Below are positions 9,081 through 20,084 of a DNA stretch of 64,000 bases, piece by piece. This DNA comes from Persicaria tinctoria. Its lineage: Eukaryota > Streptophyta > Magnoliopsida > Caryophyllales > Polygonaceae. Position 1 is the stretch's first letter. Each line of letters opens with the position of its first letter. A program made the position numbers and the translations under genes. The notes under the pieces are model-generated. The model searched no databases. It was not told the origin of the DNA and worked only from the letters and a program-made list of their open reading frames with translations. Location of the stretch: assembly GCA_037127255.1 (NCBI GenBank), contig JBANSL010000018.1, positions 19,999,175-20,063,174 of the forward strand, written 5' to 3'.

Positions 9081-9727
9081 GGCCATGTACACCCGTGTAC
9101 TCTTCTCTCTGTACTTCAATCACTTTTTTTCTGCTACATCAGCATAAGAACACCCCTTTAACTATTTTATGAATTTTCACACATCCGTGTACTCCACTCT
9201 CAAATCGTACACTAACTATTTAATCATTTATTTTAGTCTTATACTCTTATTATATGAAATTATAAATTTATTTGTTTATTAAATTAATATTTAAAAATCT
9301 TTTGGATTGTCATATTATTTTTATTTAAATATTATATTAATTTTTTTTATAACAATTATTAAAATTATTAAAATAACATATCACATTAAAATATCCAAAT
9401 ATATATATATATTATTTAAATATACATTCAAGTTGCAATGATTTAATTATAGTCATTTTTTATTTTTACCTATATATAGTCAAAATGAGTATCTATGCAA
9501 AGATAAAATCATTGTCTATTCAAATATAAATTTATTTATTTATTTTAATATTTTCAAACATTTGAAAAGTGGGTTTGAAATAAATAAAACCTTTTATCAA
9601 GGGGTTTGTTGTGTACTCCAACATGTTCTTATTTAAGAACACTTTTAAGGTGTACTTGGATATTTATTTTTTTATTTAATTATTTTTGGCCTTAGTACAC
9701 CCCAAGTGTGCAGGGGTGTACATGCCC
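9081..9727. mobile_element. Tourist-like (PIF/Harbinger) MITE, 647 bp
   Basis: The ends are GGCCATGTACACCC (9081-9094) and GGGTGTACATGCCC (9714-9727), inverted repeats with one mismatch. A TAA trinucleotide flanks both (9078-9080, 9728-9730), the PIF/Harbinger duplication. The interior is AT-rich with no ORF. Inner repeats (AAGAACACCCCTTT against AAGAACACTTTTAAGG) extend the symmetry. Confidence 0.85.
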
Positions 9728-10544
9728 TAAGAGCCTCAACTCCTAGACGCAAAAGGTGCTCGCCTTTGAAAAAGGATCCGCCCTTAGACCATCCGCATTT
9801 AGACCATCCACTATGGTTTTGTGTAAAATGTACACATTTGCATAAGATGTGTAAAAATACACATCACTTTTTATTAATTAACTCCATTAATTAAATGTGC
9901 ATTTTTTACACACCATTAAAATACATTTTATTTAAAAACAAAAAGGAAAATAGAAGTATAAAAAAATAAGCCAATGAAATTGTCTTGTTTTTGTAAAAGT
10001 TTTTGCACGTGAGGGGATGATGTGCTCAAATTTGCACATCACATGCTCAAGTGTGTACATTACCCAAAATCACCAATGGAACTAAAATATAGGGGTGGGC
10101 ACGGGACGGGACTCGTCCCGCGAAATTTTTTCGGGACGGGATTGACATTTTTTTTTCGGGACGGGATGGGATCGGGACGGGACGGGCCTTGTCCCGCATA
10201 TAAAAATAATAAAATATTATATAAATTTGCAAAGTGAAAAATGCTTTCATAATTCATTATTTAGTATAATATGTTGAATACGGTATTATTCTCAACTATA
10301 TTATTCAATAATAATAATATTATTATTAATATTAATATTAATATTATAATACTATTATTAATTCATACAATGATTGTATAATTAATTATAATGTTCAACA
10401 TATTTGGCTACATTATCTTACTAGATCAGGACGGAAAGGAATTGAGACGAGATTTACCAATATTGTCTAATTATCGATTGATAGTTAGGAAGAATACCGT
10501 ATTTAATTAGCTATTTGCCTCTTGTAACTCTAAATGGGTGGGAT

Positions 10545-10885
10545 GTGTGTGTCGATCTGACGGGATCCTCTAGCCTCTATTGACTCAGTCTGGAATTTCT
10601 GACTTTATGCCTGGTCGTGCTGTTGTTGATGCTGCTCGACGTAAGTGTGTCAAGTATCGAGATTTGTGTACGGCGGCTGGTTATGGTTTCCTACCCTTCT
10701 CATTCTCTTCATTGGGGGAGTTGGATACAGATGCGGTTGCATTGCTGAAGCGGATTCAGAAATTCTCGGTATCTCAAGATGTTGGGGCTCGTGCTGCACG
10801 TTATATTTTTACTAGACTTGGCTTTGTTATCGCTAAAGGAGTGGGTGCCCAAATAGTATCTCGGTTGCCCACTAATTTCTTGTAA
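10545..10885 (+). pseudogene. C-terminal fragment of the RT ORF in element B
   Basis: The frame ending at 10885 reads DAARRKCVKYRDLC, then GYGFLPFSFSSLGELDTDA, and ends RLPTNFL-stop. It matches the last ~100 residues of the intact RT in element A with only a handful of substitutions plus a short insertion at the upstream end. It lacks the RT domain and the endonuclease core, so it cannot act. Confidence 0.85.
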
Positions 10886-10899
10886 TCTGTTTTTATTAT

Positions 10900-10905
10900 T
10901 ATAAT

Positions 10906-10979
<74 letters not shown>

Positions 10980-11292
10980 TAATAATCCCACGTTATAATT
11001 AAAAATAAAATAAAATAATATTACTTATTTTTATTGTTATTATTATAAAATAATTATACTTTACAAGAAAAAAATATAATATGATATAATAATAATAATA
11101 ATAATTTATTATTATAAATTATTATTATTATTAAATTATATTATAATATTATATAATATTATTATAAATTGAAAATTATTATTATAGTTATAAATAATAT
11201 TTGCTCAAAATAATAATACTAATAATATATTATTATTATTCTATAATATTATAATATTATTATTATTATAAAAATTATTATTATTATTATTA
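10900..11292. repeat. (TAA)n / (TTA)n microsatellite region of element B
   Basis: More than 20 uninterrupted AAT units (10905-10975) are followed by mixed ATT/TAA tracts. It occupies the same position relative to the RT tail as the tract in element A. Confidence 0.85.
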
Positions 11293-11606
11293 TATGCGGG
11301 ACGGGACGGGATTTGCGGGATCCCACCGGGATCGTCCCGCGTTTCGTCCCGCATAATTTTTGCGGGACGGGATTCACTTTTTTGTCCTAAATCCCACCGG
11401 GATCGGGATTTGCGGGATTTGTGCCCACCCCTACTAAAATATGTCTAAAAATAGACATTTACACATTTGCACACAACCATTATGGATGATTTAAGGTACG
11501 AAAGGTGGTATCTCGAGAGCCTCATCGCCTAGACACAAGGTGTTGGCCTAAGCATTACCTTTTTCTTCACTGGTTCATTTTTCAATTTTTTTTTTGGAGA
11601 AACATA

Positions 11607-11834
11607 CTCCTTCCATTTAATAATACAAGTTCTTTGTCTTTTTGAGTTTTCGGTACATTTTTTATGAGCTAAAAACTATAAAATATCAATTTTTAAATTT
11701 TTTAAATAATTTCATTCTAATAAGTAAATAAGTATAATTTAAAAAAAATAGTAAAAAAAATTATATTTATAATAGTTTTTAATTCTTAAAAACGTGTCAA
11801 AAAATAAAAGAACTTATTTTTTAAATGGATAGAG
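11607..11834. mobile_element. Stowaway-like MITE, 228 bp
   Basis: CTCCTTCCATTTAATAATAC at the left is mirrored at the right, whose reverse complement begins CTCTATCCATTTAAAAAATA. TA dinucleotides flank both ends (11605-11606, 11835-11836). The interior is AT-rich and non-coding. Confidence 0.75.
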
Positions 11835-11860
11835 TATCTTTTAGTATTTCTTAAAAATTA

Positions 11861-12309
11861 CTCTCTCCATTCGGAAAAAACATGTCATTTACTATTCATA
11901 CACGATTTTTTAGAATAATAAAAATTATATAAAATATTTATTTTATATTTTTTTAATAATTTCTTACTTACTAATGGTAATTATGAAATTGTTTTAAAAA
12001 TTAATTAAAAAAGGATTTTTATATACTTTACTCGTTCGCGAAAACTTGTCACTTTAGCTCCGGACACAATATTTAAGATATTTAAACTACCTAAATTGCC
12101 CCTACTTTTGTCTTAATTATTTCAAAGCAAAATCCAATAACTTTTTTCAAGGTGATTCAAATTTTAAATAAATGAGAGTAAATTGAAAAATATATAAAGT
12201 GACAAGTTTTTTTGAACAAAATCAAAACTTTAAAATGATAAATTTTCACGAACAGATAGAGTAGTTTTTATCAACCTAAAAGGATGTGTTTTACCGAATA
12301 GAAAGAGAG
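11861..12309. mobile_element. Stowaway-like MITE interrupted by another
   Basis: CTCTCTCCATTCGG at 11861 is mirrored by CCGAATAGAAAGAGAG ending at 12309. TA flanks both sides (11859-11860, 12310-12311). A second Stowaway-like element (12031-12261) lies inside it. Confidence 0.7.
12031..12261. mobile_element. Stowaway-like MITE nested in the preceding one
   Basis: CTCGTTCGCGAAAACTTGTC at the left pairs imperfectly with the right end (reverse complement CTCTATCTGTTCGTGAAAAT). TA lies on both sides. The nesting shows it inserted after the outer MITE. Confidence 0.65.
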
Positions 12310-13334
12310 TAGAAAGAGTACATGTCCATTTAATTAGATTGGCTTGGTGTTCCGCCATTAATAAAAACACGAAGATCTTGTCAAAAATCAGATCTGATTG
12401 GGATGGTGATGTGAGAGATGGGGATTTGTAGGTTAATTTTTTTTTTTTTTTTTTTTTTTTACCACTTGGCCTGTAATGAATCCAACTTGCACATATATCA
12501 AACACAATTAAACAGGTCAAGACGTGACCCACTAATTCGTCTAACCCACAATTTTGAGTTAAGGTTGAAAACTTTTTACTCATCGTAACCAAAAAAATGT
12601 CCAATCAGAAAATAACTCTTTATATTCAACCTGATCCAAATCTAATAATACAACAAACTATTACTGTATCATAATAAAAATAGGCAACCCATGAAAATAT
12701 GAATAAAATCTTGTCCATTGAATTAGACCAATTTAAAGATTAAAAACTTCACAAATTGTTGGAAGTTAAATCACAAATCCACCTGATATCATTCCACACT
12801 TATGCCTCACTCGATCAGTGGGGATCTATAACACAATCATCAAAAAGGGCGATGAAAAATGAAGGAAACACCCATCACATAGCATAATTGATAAAGAGGG
12901 TGGGTTCTCATGCCTCTTTATTTGAAAAGACCTAATCAGCATTGAGATACTATCTTTTTTTTTTTTCTCGAACTCAATGGTTTAGTTTACCTCATATCGA
13001 GTAGACCCAATAAAAGGGTTACAGTGATTAAGGAAGCACTGTGTTCTAATTATTCAATGAGAGACCTATCACTCCTATCAGGCTATCTCTAATCCAAAAC
13101 TAGTAAGATACAGTATCAGTTTATAACCTTGGTTATTGGAAGAAAAAAAAAATCAAGGAGACAAGAGATGGGGCCATCATATTTATGCTACCACTAGGGA
13201 ATTCTAGAGAGAGAGGGACCTCTCTCTAGAATTTTGTCTACCCCATCCTTTCTAAATCTTCAATAACTAAACTAATTTGCCAAAATCTGGTTTCATTGTC
13301 CGTGTTCGGCCGATGATCCAAACTCAAAACTAAT
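12310..13334. other. intergenic DNA with a poly-T run
   Basis: No gene is recognised. A T run lies at 12438-12460. A short inverted repeat (TCTAGAGAGAGAGG near 13203, CCTCTCTCTAGA near 13219) could form a hairpin. Confidence 0.5.
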
Positions 13335-14317
13335 TTGAGAGATTAACTTGGTCTATCAAATTCCTTCTTCTTCTAGCGTGGTTTTTTGGGGGCTCGCTTG
13401 GATTTGGGGGTTTCCCTCTTTTGGCCCTTTTCTCTCAATTTGGGGGTTCTCTTTCGCCTGTATCGTCATCTTCGATTTGGGGTATCGGCTCGCTGCCGGT
13501 GGTTGGCCTCCTGGTGCGCCGGCTTGGGTGGGCTTGTCGCCGGTTGGCCTCCTGGTGCTGGCTATTGGTGGTTGTCGTCGGCGACTCTCAGCCGTCCTCC
13601 TGGACTGTCCGTGTTGGCCATGGCTTTGGTGGACTGCTTGGCGGGCACGCATGGTGCTATCTCTGCAGGTCCTTGGCGTGCAAGGTCCAATTTTGGCCTT
13701 GCACGCCAAGTTTGGATTTTGTTAAAAAAAAAAAAAAAAATAGGGGAAACTTTCTTTATAGTTATATATATAATAATAATAATAACTATGTGTAAACCCA
13801 CCCGAAAGGGCTTGAGAAAATCCTACAAGGGCTTGTCGATAATTTGTAGGTGTAAGTTTGTTGGCGTTTTGTTCCGAGCAGTTTGCGGCTCTGCTTCCGG
13901 TGTTTCTTGGAGATCTTCGGCTTGGTTGGGGGGACGTGGAGTCTGTAGTCGGGTCTGGCTGGGGTCGAGGTGGTGCGCTCAGGGCGACTCCGTATCCGGG
14001 ATAGAGTTTCCTTGGAGTTCGTCTGCATTACCCACAGGAGTTAGAGTCCTGCTGTACTACTGGCCCGCGGTGCTACTTTTTGGTGGTGTTTGGCTGCGTT
14101 CTTCGATGACTTCCTCAGCTTTTTGGGCGTTTGGCCTTCTTGGAACATTTGTCGTAGAGTTTATTTCTTTTTGGTTCATTACGCGTGTTATTTGTATTTC
14201 TGTTTTTAGGTTGCTTTGTTAGACGGTTCGCCGTCTGCCAACTTCGGTCGGCCTCTCGATGAGTCAGACCTGTCTGACCTTCGAATTTTTACCTAATCAA
14301 AAAAAAATAAAAAAATA
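13335..14317 (+). repeat. GC-rich retroelement debris with poly-A and a LINE/SINE-like 3' tail
   Basis: Two G+T-rich blocks (13335-13722 and 13845-14230), unlike the AT-rich surroundings, are separated by an A run (13724-13741) and a short ATA tract. The second block ends in TCGGCCTCTCGATGAGTCAG ... TCGAATTTTTACCTAATC followed by poly-A (14222-14317). The same 3' tail recurs at 26668-26729, about 36575-36612 and 50300-50386. The frames here (125-278 codons) are compositional and match no family I know. I read this as two truncated non-LTR insertions. Confidence 0.45.
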
Positions 14318-15688
14318 TATATATTTATGCTGCCACTGCAATCTTACAATAATAGAGAGCCCCTCTCTATCTTTCACACACTTTGATTTGGACTATTCAA
14401 TGTGGCCTTCTTCATCCCCTTCCCCATATGCAACCTTAGCAATTCCAACTCTTAATTGAAATGCATATCAGTTTATAACCTAAAGATCCTTATGAATCTC
14501 CACCCAACATTTTCTTATCCTTGACAATACGAGCAAGAGATAAATCTTAAATAAACTAGAGCAAAAGTAACCATTTTGAAACCAAAATCTTACCTTTAAG
14601 ATTGAGAACCAAATCAACTAGGCGCATATTGTTTCTTCTTGTTTCTCCCCTACGAACTGTCAACTTTTGTCGAAAAGCTGGCAATAGAGACCAAACAGAG
14701 CGCATAGAGATTCAGTACATATACTTCCAATACTATAACCAATAATTCAAAAATAAATAACATACTAACATAAATGAGCAAAATCAAGATAGAAGGTTGG
14801 GAGAGCAAATTGTAATAGTCCCCAAGTGCCAAGTTCTGCCATAGCAGATGTCAGAAAGTGCAGAGCCCCTTATTTTATTTATTTTTCCTTATTTATTTGT
14901 AATAATGTAAGAAAAGGACCAAATAAATCAGATCTCCACAATTTTACCCCTGTCAGTTCTCTCCCTCCCTGATTGTTGTTGAATCTGAAGTAAAAAAAAA
15001 ATGGCACATTCAATTCAAGCCCCAAGAACTACTGTATGAATTACAGCTCACAAGATCCAACTGCACCTAGGAAATGCGAGACAATTTTACTGATAAAACT
15101 CGTGCATATAGCATAACACGAGTATATGTATCACGTTATCGTCGCCCTGATTGAATTGACCTGCAACATTCAAAAACAAAAACAAGCTGTAATTGATACA
15201 AGAAAACATGAAAAAAAATGTTTTTAACCCTACATTCTTGTTTTTGTACTTGTCAAATTCTGACTATATGCTTTTAAACATGCTTAGATATAACTTCAAG
15301 TGACTTTCTTGAGTACAAAACAAAAAACCAGATCGCCCGAGATCCGAATTAAGCAAATCCTAACTAACTTGTCCAGGATTAGCTCAAAACTTAACATCAG
15401 CAAAGACCCAATTTGGAGACAAAAATCGGAATAATTGGAGTAACAAGACAATGACCCGAATCTGAATGACTCGAGGCCTGAACGATACGGATCACCAAAT
15501 GCCACCTCTAAGGACAGGCAACAATGAAGTGTTCGTACAGAAAAAAAGGGACCCCTGAAGATTTCTGACCCCTATTCATGTGAATAGGAAATACAGAGAG
15601 CCACCAGCTCATTCAGTTGTCCCCCAAAAGCAGCAAATGGGTCACCCCACTCACACCCCCCTACAATATTTCTTGCACTAAAAGCTAA
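14318..15688. other. intergenic DNA downstream of the polyamine oxidase gene
   Basis: No protein gene is recognised. On the minus strand a TTGCAG acceptor-like site precedes a short open stretch near 15164, which could be a last exon or an untranslated exon; this is not supported further. Confidence 0.4.
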
Positions 15689-15874
15689 GGCCTTGTTTGG
15701 CTTTATACAATTCAAACAACCCCTAGTACCAAAAAGTTTAAGAGGGTAAAATCCAATCTCGGTCATCAGACTCATCAGTGACAGTGAGGGGATGAGGGCC
15801 TTCATCCAAGTCGAAAAAGCATCGGGTTTAACGGATCATGTCTATGTGATTAAACCCTTAAAACAAACACCCCC
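15689..15874. mobile_element. Tourist-like MITE, about 186 bp
   Basis: GGCCTTGTTTGGCTTT at the left, imperfectly mirrored by AAAACAAACACCCC at the right, is flanked by TAA (15686-15688, 15875-15877). The GGCCTTGTTTGG end is typical of Tourist elements; the mirror match is only partial. Confidence 0.5.
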
Positions 15875-15877
15875 TAA

Positions 15878-16555
15878 ACCCTAAGAGGTCAATTTAGAAG
15901 GATCCAATGTGCAGATATGCTTCCCTGTCACTACAACTATTCAAAAATGCTTACCTATGTAACTATGTTTGTAGGAAAATGAAAACAATACATATGGAAA
16001 TGAAAAGGACACAAAGGAGAAAGGGAAGCCTTAGATCCTTAAAAAACAGGATTAAAAAATGATCAAGACAAGAAAACAGGATTAGAAAATGTCTAGATAA
16101 AATGTGTCAATAAGTTTCCTAAAAAGAAAAAACCACAACTCAAGACATGCCTACATTATAAGCTCTTTATTACAGCAGCTCCCTTATTATCACATAACAA
16201 ATTCGTTATAAACTCCTTATAATCAATTAACACATCGCCCAAACAAACTCTAAACAATTATCAAAAGAAGCTTGTTTTTAAACTGCAAATAATATGTAAA
16301 TACATCTGAAATTGTGCCAAACTTTCTTTTCCTTCTCCAAACCACACACTAGTAGTCTTTACTCTTTAGATACCTTTTTATCTCACTGCCAAGATTTGCT
16401 TTCTTTATCTTTAGCCCATGCCCATAACCCAAATCACCCTTGAAAATAAATAATAATTCAAAAAAAAACATATAGCTAGGGGTGTCAAATCTTATGCATA
16501 AACCCCAAAGAGAAAAATAAAACAAAAAGAAACCCAATTGCCCAAATTACTGATT
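15878..16555. other. intergenic DNA and probable 3' UTR of the polyamine oxidase gene
   Basis: No ORF of interest. The part nearest 16555 should include the 3' untranslated region of the minus-strand gene. Confidence 0.45.
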
Positions 16556-18211
16556 TTACAAACCCATAGTACAGTGATAGTGTTTAAGCAACCTGTTGGC
16601 TTCTCTTAAGCCACTGAAGTAGGCACCGTGGGTAGTTGAGTAATGAGTCCTATGTGTTGCTTCACCAGCAAACAGGAGTTGAAGGGGAGGAGGAGGAGGA
16701 GACCCATCACCTTCATTACTAGGCAATGGCACAGCCATGGTGTCCAAATCATCACCACTTGACCCAACTGCAACATAGCTGTATGAACCCAAGAACAATG
16801 GATCACTTCCCCACTTGGACTTAAGGATCCTTGTGAACTTGAGCCCTGATGATGATGATGAGTGAGACTCTAAATTCCCATTGTGATGTGAATGATTTCC
16901 TTGCTTCATCTCCTCTTGCTCCTCCGGATGCCAAGAACTTGACAGGAAGCTTAAGGCGGTAGTTGAGACCCCATCAATGATGGCGTTGTCGTCAAGAGAC
17001 TCGAGCTCGAGCGCCTCTTTCCCCGCGAACCAAGATAGGATTACTCTTGAATCGTCGTAGATCGGATAGAGTGAAGCTGTCCTCCTCATCCACCATGGGA
17101 TCTTCTTCTGCATGAACTCGGAATCCGGCCTCCGAAAAACCATCTGCATAAAAGGAAACAATCCCTTTTTGTTGCTGTCTTGTTCTTGTTCAGGACAAAA
17201 CTCTAGGAAGAGCTTGTTAACAACACCATAACCTAGCTTTTCTATTGCATCTCTCTTGAAACCAGGAAGTGGAGGGCTGAACAACCCTGACCCTTCACAG
17301 ACACCAGCTTTGAGCACACCAAGTGACACTGTGAGGATCACATGGTCAGCTTCTATAACAGACCCATCACTGAAATGCAGCTTCACAGGCCTAAAGTTGT
17401 GCTCAAGCCACTCAATCTTCACCACTCTCTTGCCTAGCTGGATCAACCCTGCAGGCAAAGCCGAGGCCAACGACTCGACTACTCGAATATAGCCCCTCGG
17501 GATCGTGATTTCTTCACCGGGAAACATCTTGTACTCCCTTTCCGCGGCGTAGTCCAACTTGAATAGATCCCCTGCCCCTGTGTAAGTCCTTTGCACATTC
17601 TCATGCATGGCGAAAATTGCTTCTTCAAGTTCTCTCTGGCTCCAATGATTCCTCATCTCTTCCACTTCATTCTGCCCTTTCATCGATTCCCAGTAACCCT
17701 CTAGGCCCTGCCTTAAGAAGCTACCAATGTTTAACTGCTTCCCATATGCTCCTGTGCCTCCATTGCTGCTCCCTCCATGCCTTTGTTCCTCTCCGTCTTC
17801 ATCATTTCCCTGGGCAGTCCGCATCAGATTGTTGAAAAACGAAGAGATTGATTCAACAAGGATGGGATTCAGGACCAACCCGCCTTCCGCTATGGTTGTC
17901 GGCAGCAACATTTTCTCACTAGAGAACCCAGCCATGCACTCCCATGGCTGTTCTGATTGGAAGGAGTTGGTATCCTGAGCTATCTTGTGAACTGGACTCC
18001 CAATGATTCCATGAATCCACGTAGCACCCATTTCAATCCTGTCACCGCAGAACTCCGCTGTGTTGATTCTCCCACCAATCCTTGTTCCACCTTCTACCAC
18101 ACAGAGATCAAACAGATCCCTTGCGTTCTCTGTTGTGTAGAGCTTGTGGGCAGCTGTGATACCTGCCATTCCAGCCCCAATGATGACCACTTTTGGCTTT
18201 TTAATCCCCAT
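16556..18211 (-). CDS. PAO5: polyamine oxidase, PAO5 type (intronless)
   Basis: A single 551-codon exon from ATG 18211 to stop 16556. It encodes a flavin amine oxidase that oxidises spermine-type polyamines; the Arabidopsis PAO5 clade acts on thermospermine/spermine in the cytosol. Seen directly: the Rossmann FAD motif VVIIGAGMAGITAAHKL (residues 8-24), GGTRIGGRINT (41-51), GATWIHG (63-69), and the C-terminal FAD motif LLFAGEATHRTHYSTTHGAY. No peroxisomal C-terminal tripeptide is present (it ends CTMGL), which agrees with PAO5 rather than the peroxisomal PAO2-4 group. The lack of introns is also typical of PAO5, and the length is close to the Arabidopsis protein (about 530 aa). A low-complexity insert (GNDEDGEEQRHGGSSNGGTG, about 140) is probably lineage-specific. 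No neighbouring gene shares its strand closely. The antisense frames are shadows. Confidence 0.93.
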   Translation of the reverse strand: MGIKKPKVVIIGAGMAGITAAHKLYTTENARDLFDLCVVEGGTRIGGRINTAEFCGDRIEMGATWIHGIIGSPVHKIAQDTNSFQSEQPWECMAGFSSEKMLLPTTIAEGGLVLNPILVESISSFFNNLMRTAQGNDEDGEEQRHGGSSNGGTGAYGKQLNIGSFLRQGLEGYWESMKGQNEVEEMRNHWSQRELEEAIFAMHENVQRTYTGAGDLFKLDYAAEREYKMFPGEEITIPRGYIRVVESLASALPAGLIQLGKRVVKIEWLEHNFRPVKLHFSDGSVIEADHVILTVSLGVLKAGVCEGSGLFSPPLPGFKRDAIEKLGYGVVNKLFLEFCPEQEQDSNKKGLFPFMQMVFRRPDSEFMQKKIPWWMRRTASLYPIYDDSRVILSWFAGKEALELESLDDNAIIDGVSTTALSFLSSSWHPEEQEEMKQGNHSHHNGNLESHSSSSSGLKFTRILKSKWGSDPLFLGSYSYVAVGSSGDDLDTMAVPLPSNEGDGSPPPPPLQLLFAGEATHRTHYSTTHGAYFSGLREANRLLKHYHCTMGL

Positions 18212-18425
18212 TTTTCCTGCTTCTGAGCTCAGGGTTTTTCCTTTTACAAGGAGAGAGTGCAGAAAAATGTTAAGAGACTGGGAGAGGGGAGAGGAGGAGG
18301 GAGAGGGGGAAAGGGAGGGAGTTGGTGAGAGAAAGCAAAGTGGATTGTGTGGTGAGGAAGACTATGCTGATAAGGAACTTATAAGAGGGCAAGTATATAG
18401 TATAGTCTTTTGCTTATAGGGCAAC
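18212..18425 (-). promoter_or_regulatory. 5' UTR and core promoter region of the PAO5-like gene
   Basis: Read on the minus strand, a TATA-like ACTATATAC lies at about 18393-18401. It is followed by a strongly pyrimidine-rich CT tract (about 18262-18325), typical of plant leaders, and then the start codon context AAAAATGGGG. The promoter element is inferred from position and sequence only. Confidence 0.4.
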
Positions 18426-20084
18426 AACAGTTGAATATGTATTTATGTGCAAGTATTGAAAAAGAAGGGAGTGGCCTCCTTTTTCTTGAGCCTACAAATA
18501 TCTTATTAGGAATACAGCTTGTAGCCATCAAGAACACAATCTATAAAGGCAATTTATTCAAAGTCTTTAGTGGAAGAAAGAAGTTGGAGGTTTCAACAGA
18601 CTCGAGAAAATAACCAACCTCTTATATCCTTACTCCTAATTAGAGAGAATCTGATCATGATCCATGAAGAAAAAGCACATCCAAATAAGTAGTTCCATGA
18701 CACTAGCTTCCACAGAACAAAAATGCCTTGCAATGCAATAATTGGAATATATATCTTAACAACATTGCTTTCATTGATTGAATAATTAAGCATGTATTCT
18801 GAAAACAACAATATTTGTCGGTAGGCTTTATATAAAATGAAGAAAAAAATCAGTATATAGATATCAAGATAAGTAGTAGTCCAGAGTATGATTGTACATT
18901 TTGTCTACCAATCACAACCACGAGTCTTACTTACACCGCCCCCACCAACTGAACTGAAGGTGTGATGCTGATATTGTTACTGTTGTGGCTAGTAATGATG
19001 AATTCATCATCAGTTCTTCAATGATAGAGGGGGAGATAAGGGGATTTTGCTTCTTTGGACAGTAATCAAGTCATTCTACATCCATGATTAAGAAAGTGTG
19101 GAGATTGAATGGAGGGGTTTGAATCAAGGAATTGACTTCCAAAAGAGGTATAAATCATTCACACTTGTTTCCAAATCACCAACTTAAGCAATTGACTAGG
19201 TAATTTAGTGTACGTTATTTGAATTTACAAATCACCAACTACAACCAAGGAGATCCCCGTCATCAAAACCTAGATAAAGCATATACACAGACTACAGTAT
19301 CATCATCATCATATAAAATAATGGAAGGGACAACAAAAACGCTTACTCAGGAGTCAGGTACTCATTTTCGTATAATCAATTAATGAACTAGCCATTAAAA
19401 TAACTGTTCGGCATTAACTCCACTTGTAAATCTGTTTCCATATCTCAAAACCAGTCAATTGTCTGGACTTTCGATCTCAAATAAATCCGAATCTCTAATA
19501 AATGCAAATCCCGAACAAATACAGTACCCGGGAGTAATAAACAATCCAAGCAATGGTCGGATCCCTTAATCAATCAGATAAGCGAGGTAAACTGCAAACT
19601 AGTTCTAGCAACCTAGCCCTAGAATCTTCAGTCTCGTAAAAAATTCGCAATTCCAAGTATAAAATATCGACCGAGAAAAACTAGCTGCAATAGTGATTGA
19701 ATATTTGAATTTCATTACCGGAAGAAGCCACTGGAGTCGTCGGTATCGCTGATTCGTCAGGCATGAAAGCGCCGATGGAGGAATCAAAACAGGTCGCCTA
19801 ATTCGATTTCACTTCCACATGTCGCTTTTTGAAGCAACCACCACCGGTGATCGGTCGGCGTCGACGGAAACGGATGCTGGATTCCTCAGCTGATCAGTCT
19901 CAATCGCCATTATCGTCGGGGATTGATGAAGACGACCTGTGGTGGAGTGACAGAATTGCCCTCTCACCATTTTTACTGTATTCCTTTTTTCTCGGAGATT
20001 CCGTCATTTTTGCGAATTTACCACATCGCAGACTTTGACTGCCGTTTGGAGCTTCGTTAAAATCTCATAGAGTCGGTAACTTTT
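18426..20084. other. intergenic DNA with possible minus-strand untranslated exons
   Basis: On the minus strand, a GC-richer block (about 19990-19722) carries an ATG (MPDESAIPTTPVASS) and ends at a plausible donor TTCCG|GTAATG. A second donor-like GGT|GTAAGT lies near 18942. The pieces may be exons of an unrecognised transcript, but I cannot assemble a protein. A short (ATC)n lies near 19300. Confidence 0.35.

Larger units (their letters stand above)
10090..11433 (+). mobile_element. hAT-like element B, internally deleted relative of element A
   Basis: The ends are TAGGGGTGGGCAC (10090-10102) and GTGCCCACCCCTA (11421-11433), perfect inverted repeats. Perfect 8-bp duplications CTAAAATA lie at 10082-10089 and 11434-11441. 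The left ~450 bp align with element A up to GTAACTCTAAATGG, exactly where A continues into the 5S gene. B instead joins to sequence matching about 5405 of A, inside the RT ORF. The 5S gene and ~970 codons of the RT are therefore absent. The right part again has the ORF tail, (TAA)n, the CCCACGTTATAAT motif and GGGACGGG arrays. This is how non-autonomous DNA transposons arise. B carries a ~55-bp stretch near 10205-10260 that A lacks. Confidence 0.85.
9802..11491. mobile_element. MITE-like inverted-repeat element split by hAT-like copy B
   Basis: GACCATCCACTATGG at 9802 is mirrored by CCATTATGGATGATT ending near 11491, and the symmetry continues inward (TTTTGTGTAAA against TTTGCACACAA). Without the 1344-bp insertion of copy B it would be roughly 340 bp long. 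The target duplication is unclear, so the superfamily is not assigned. Confidence 0.6.

Noticed and set aside
13386..14222. 278-codon open frame as a gene
   Set aside because: It spans a poly-A run and two unlike blocks; the composition is biased and no family is recognised. Treated as retroelement debris.
19720..19790. first exon of a protein gene (MPDESAIPTTPVASS)
   Set aside because: The donor is plausible but no following exon or protein family could be found; left as a possible untranslated exon only.
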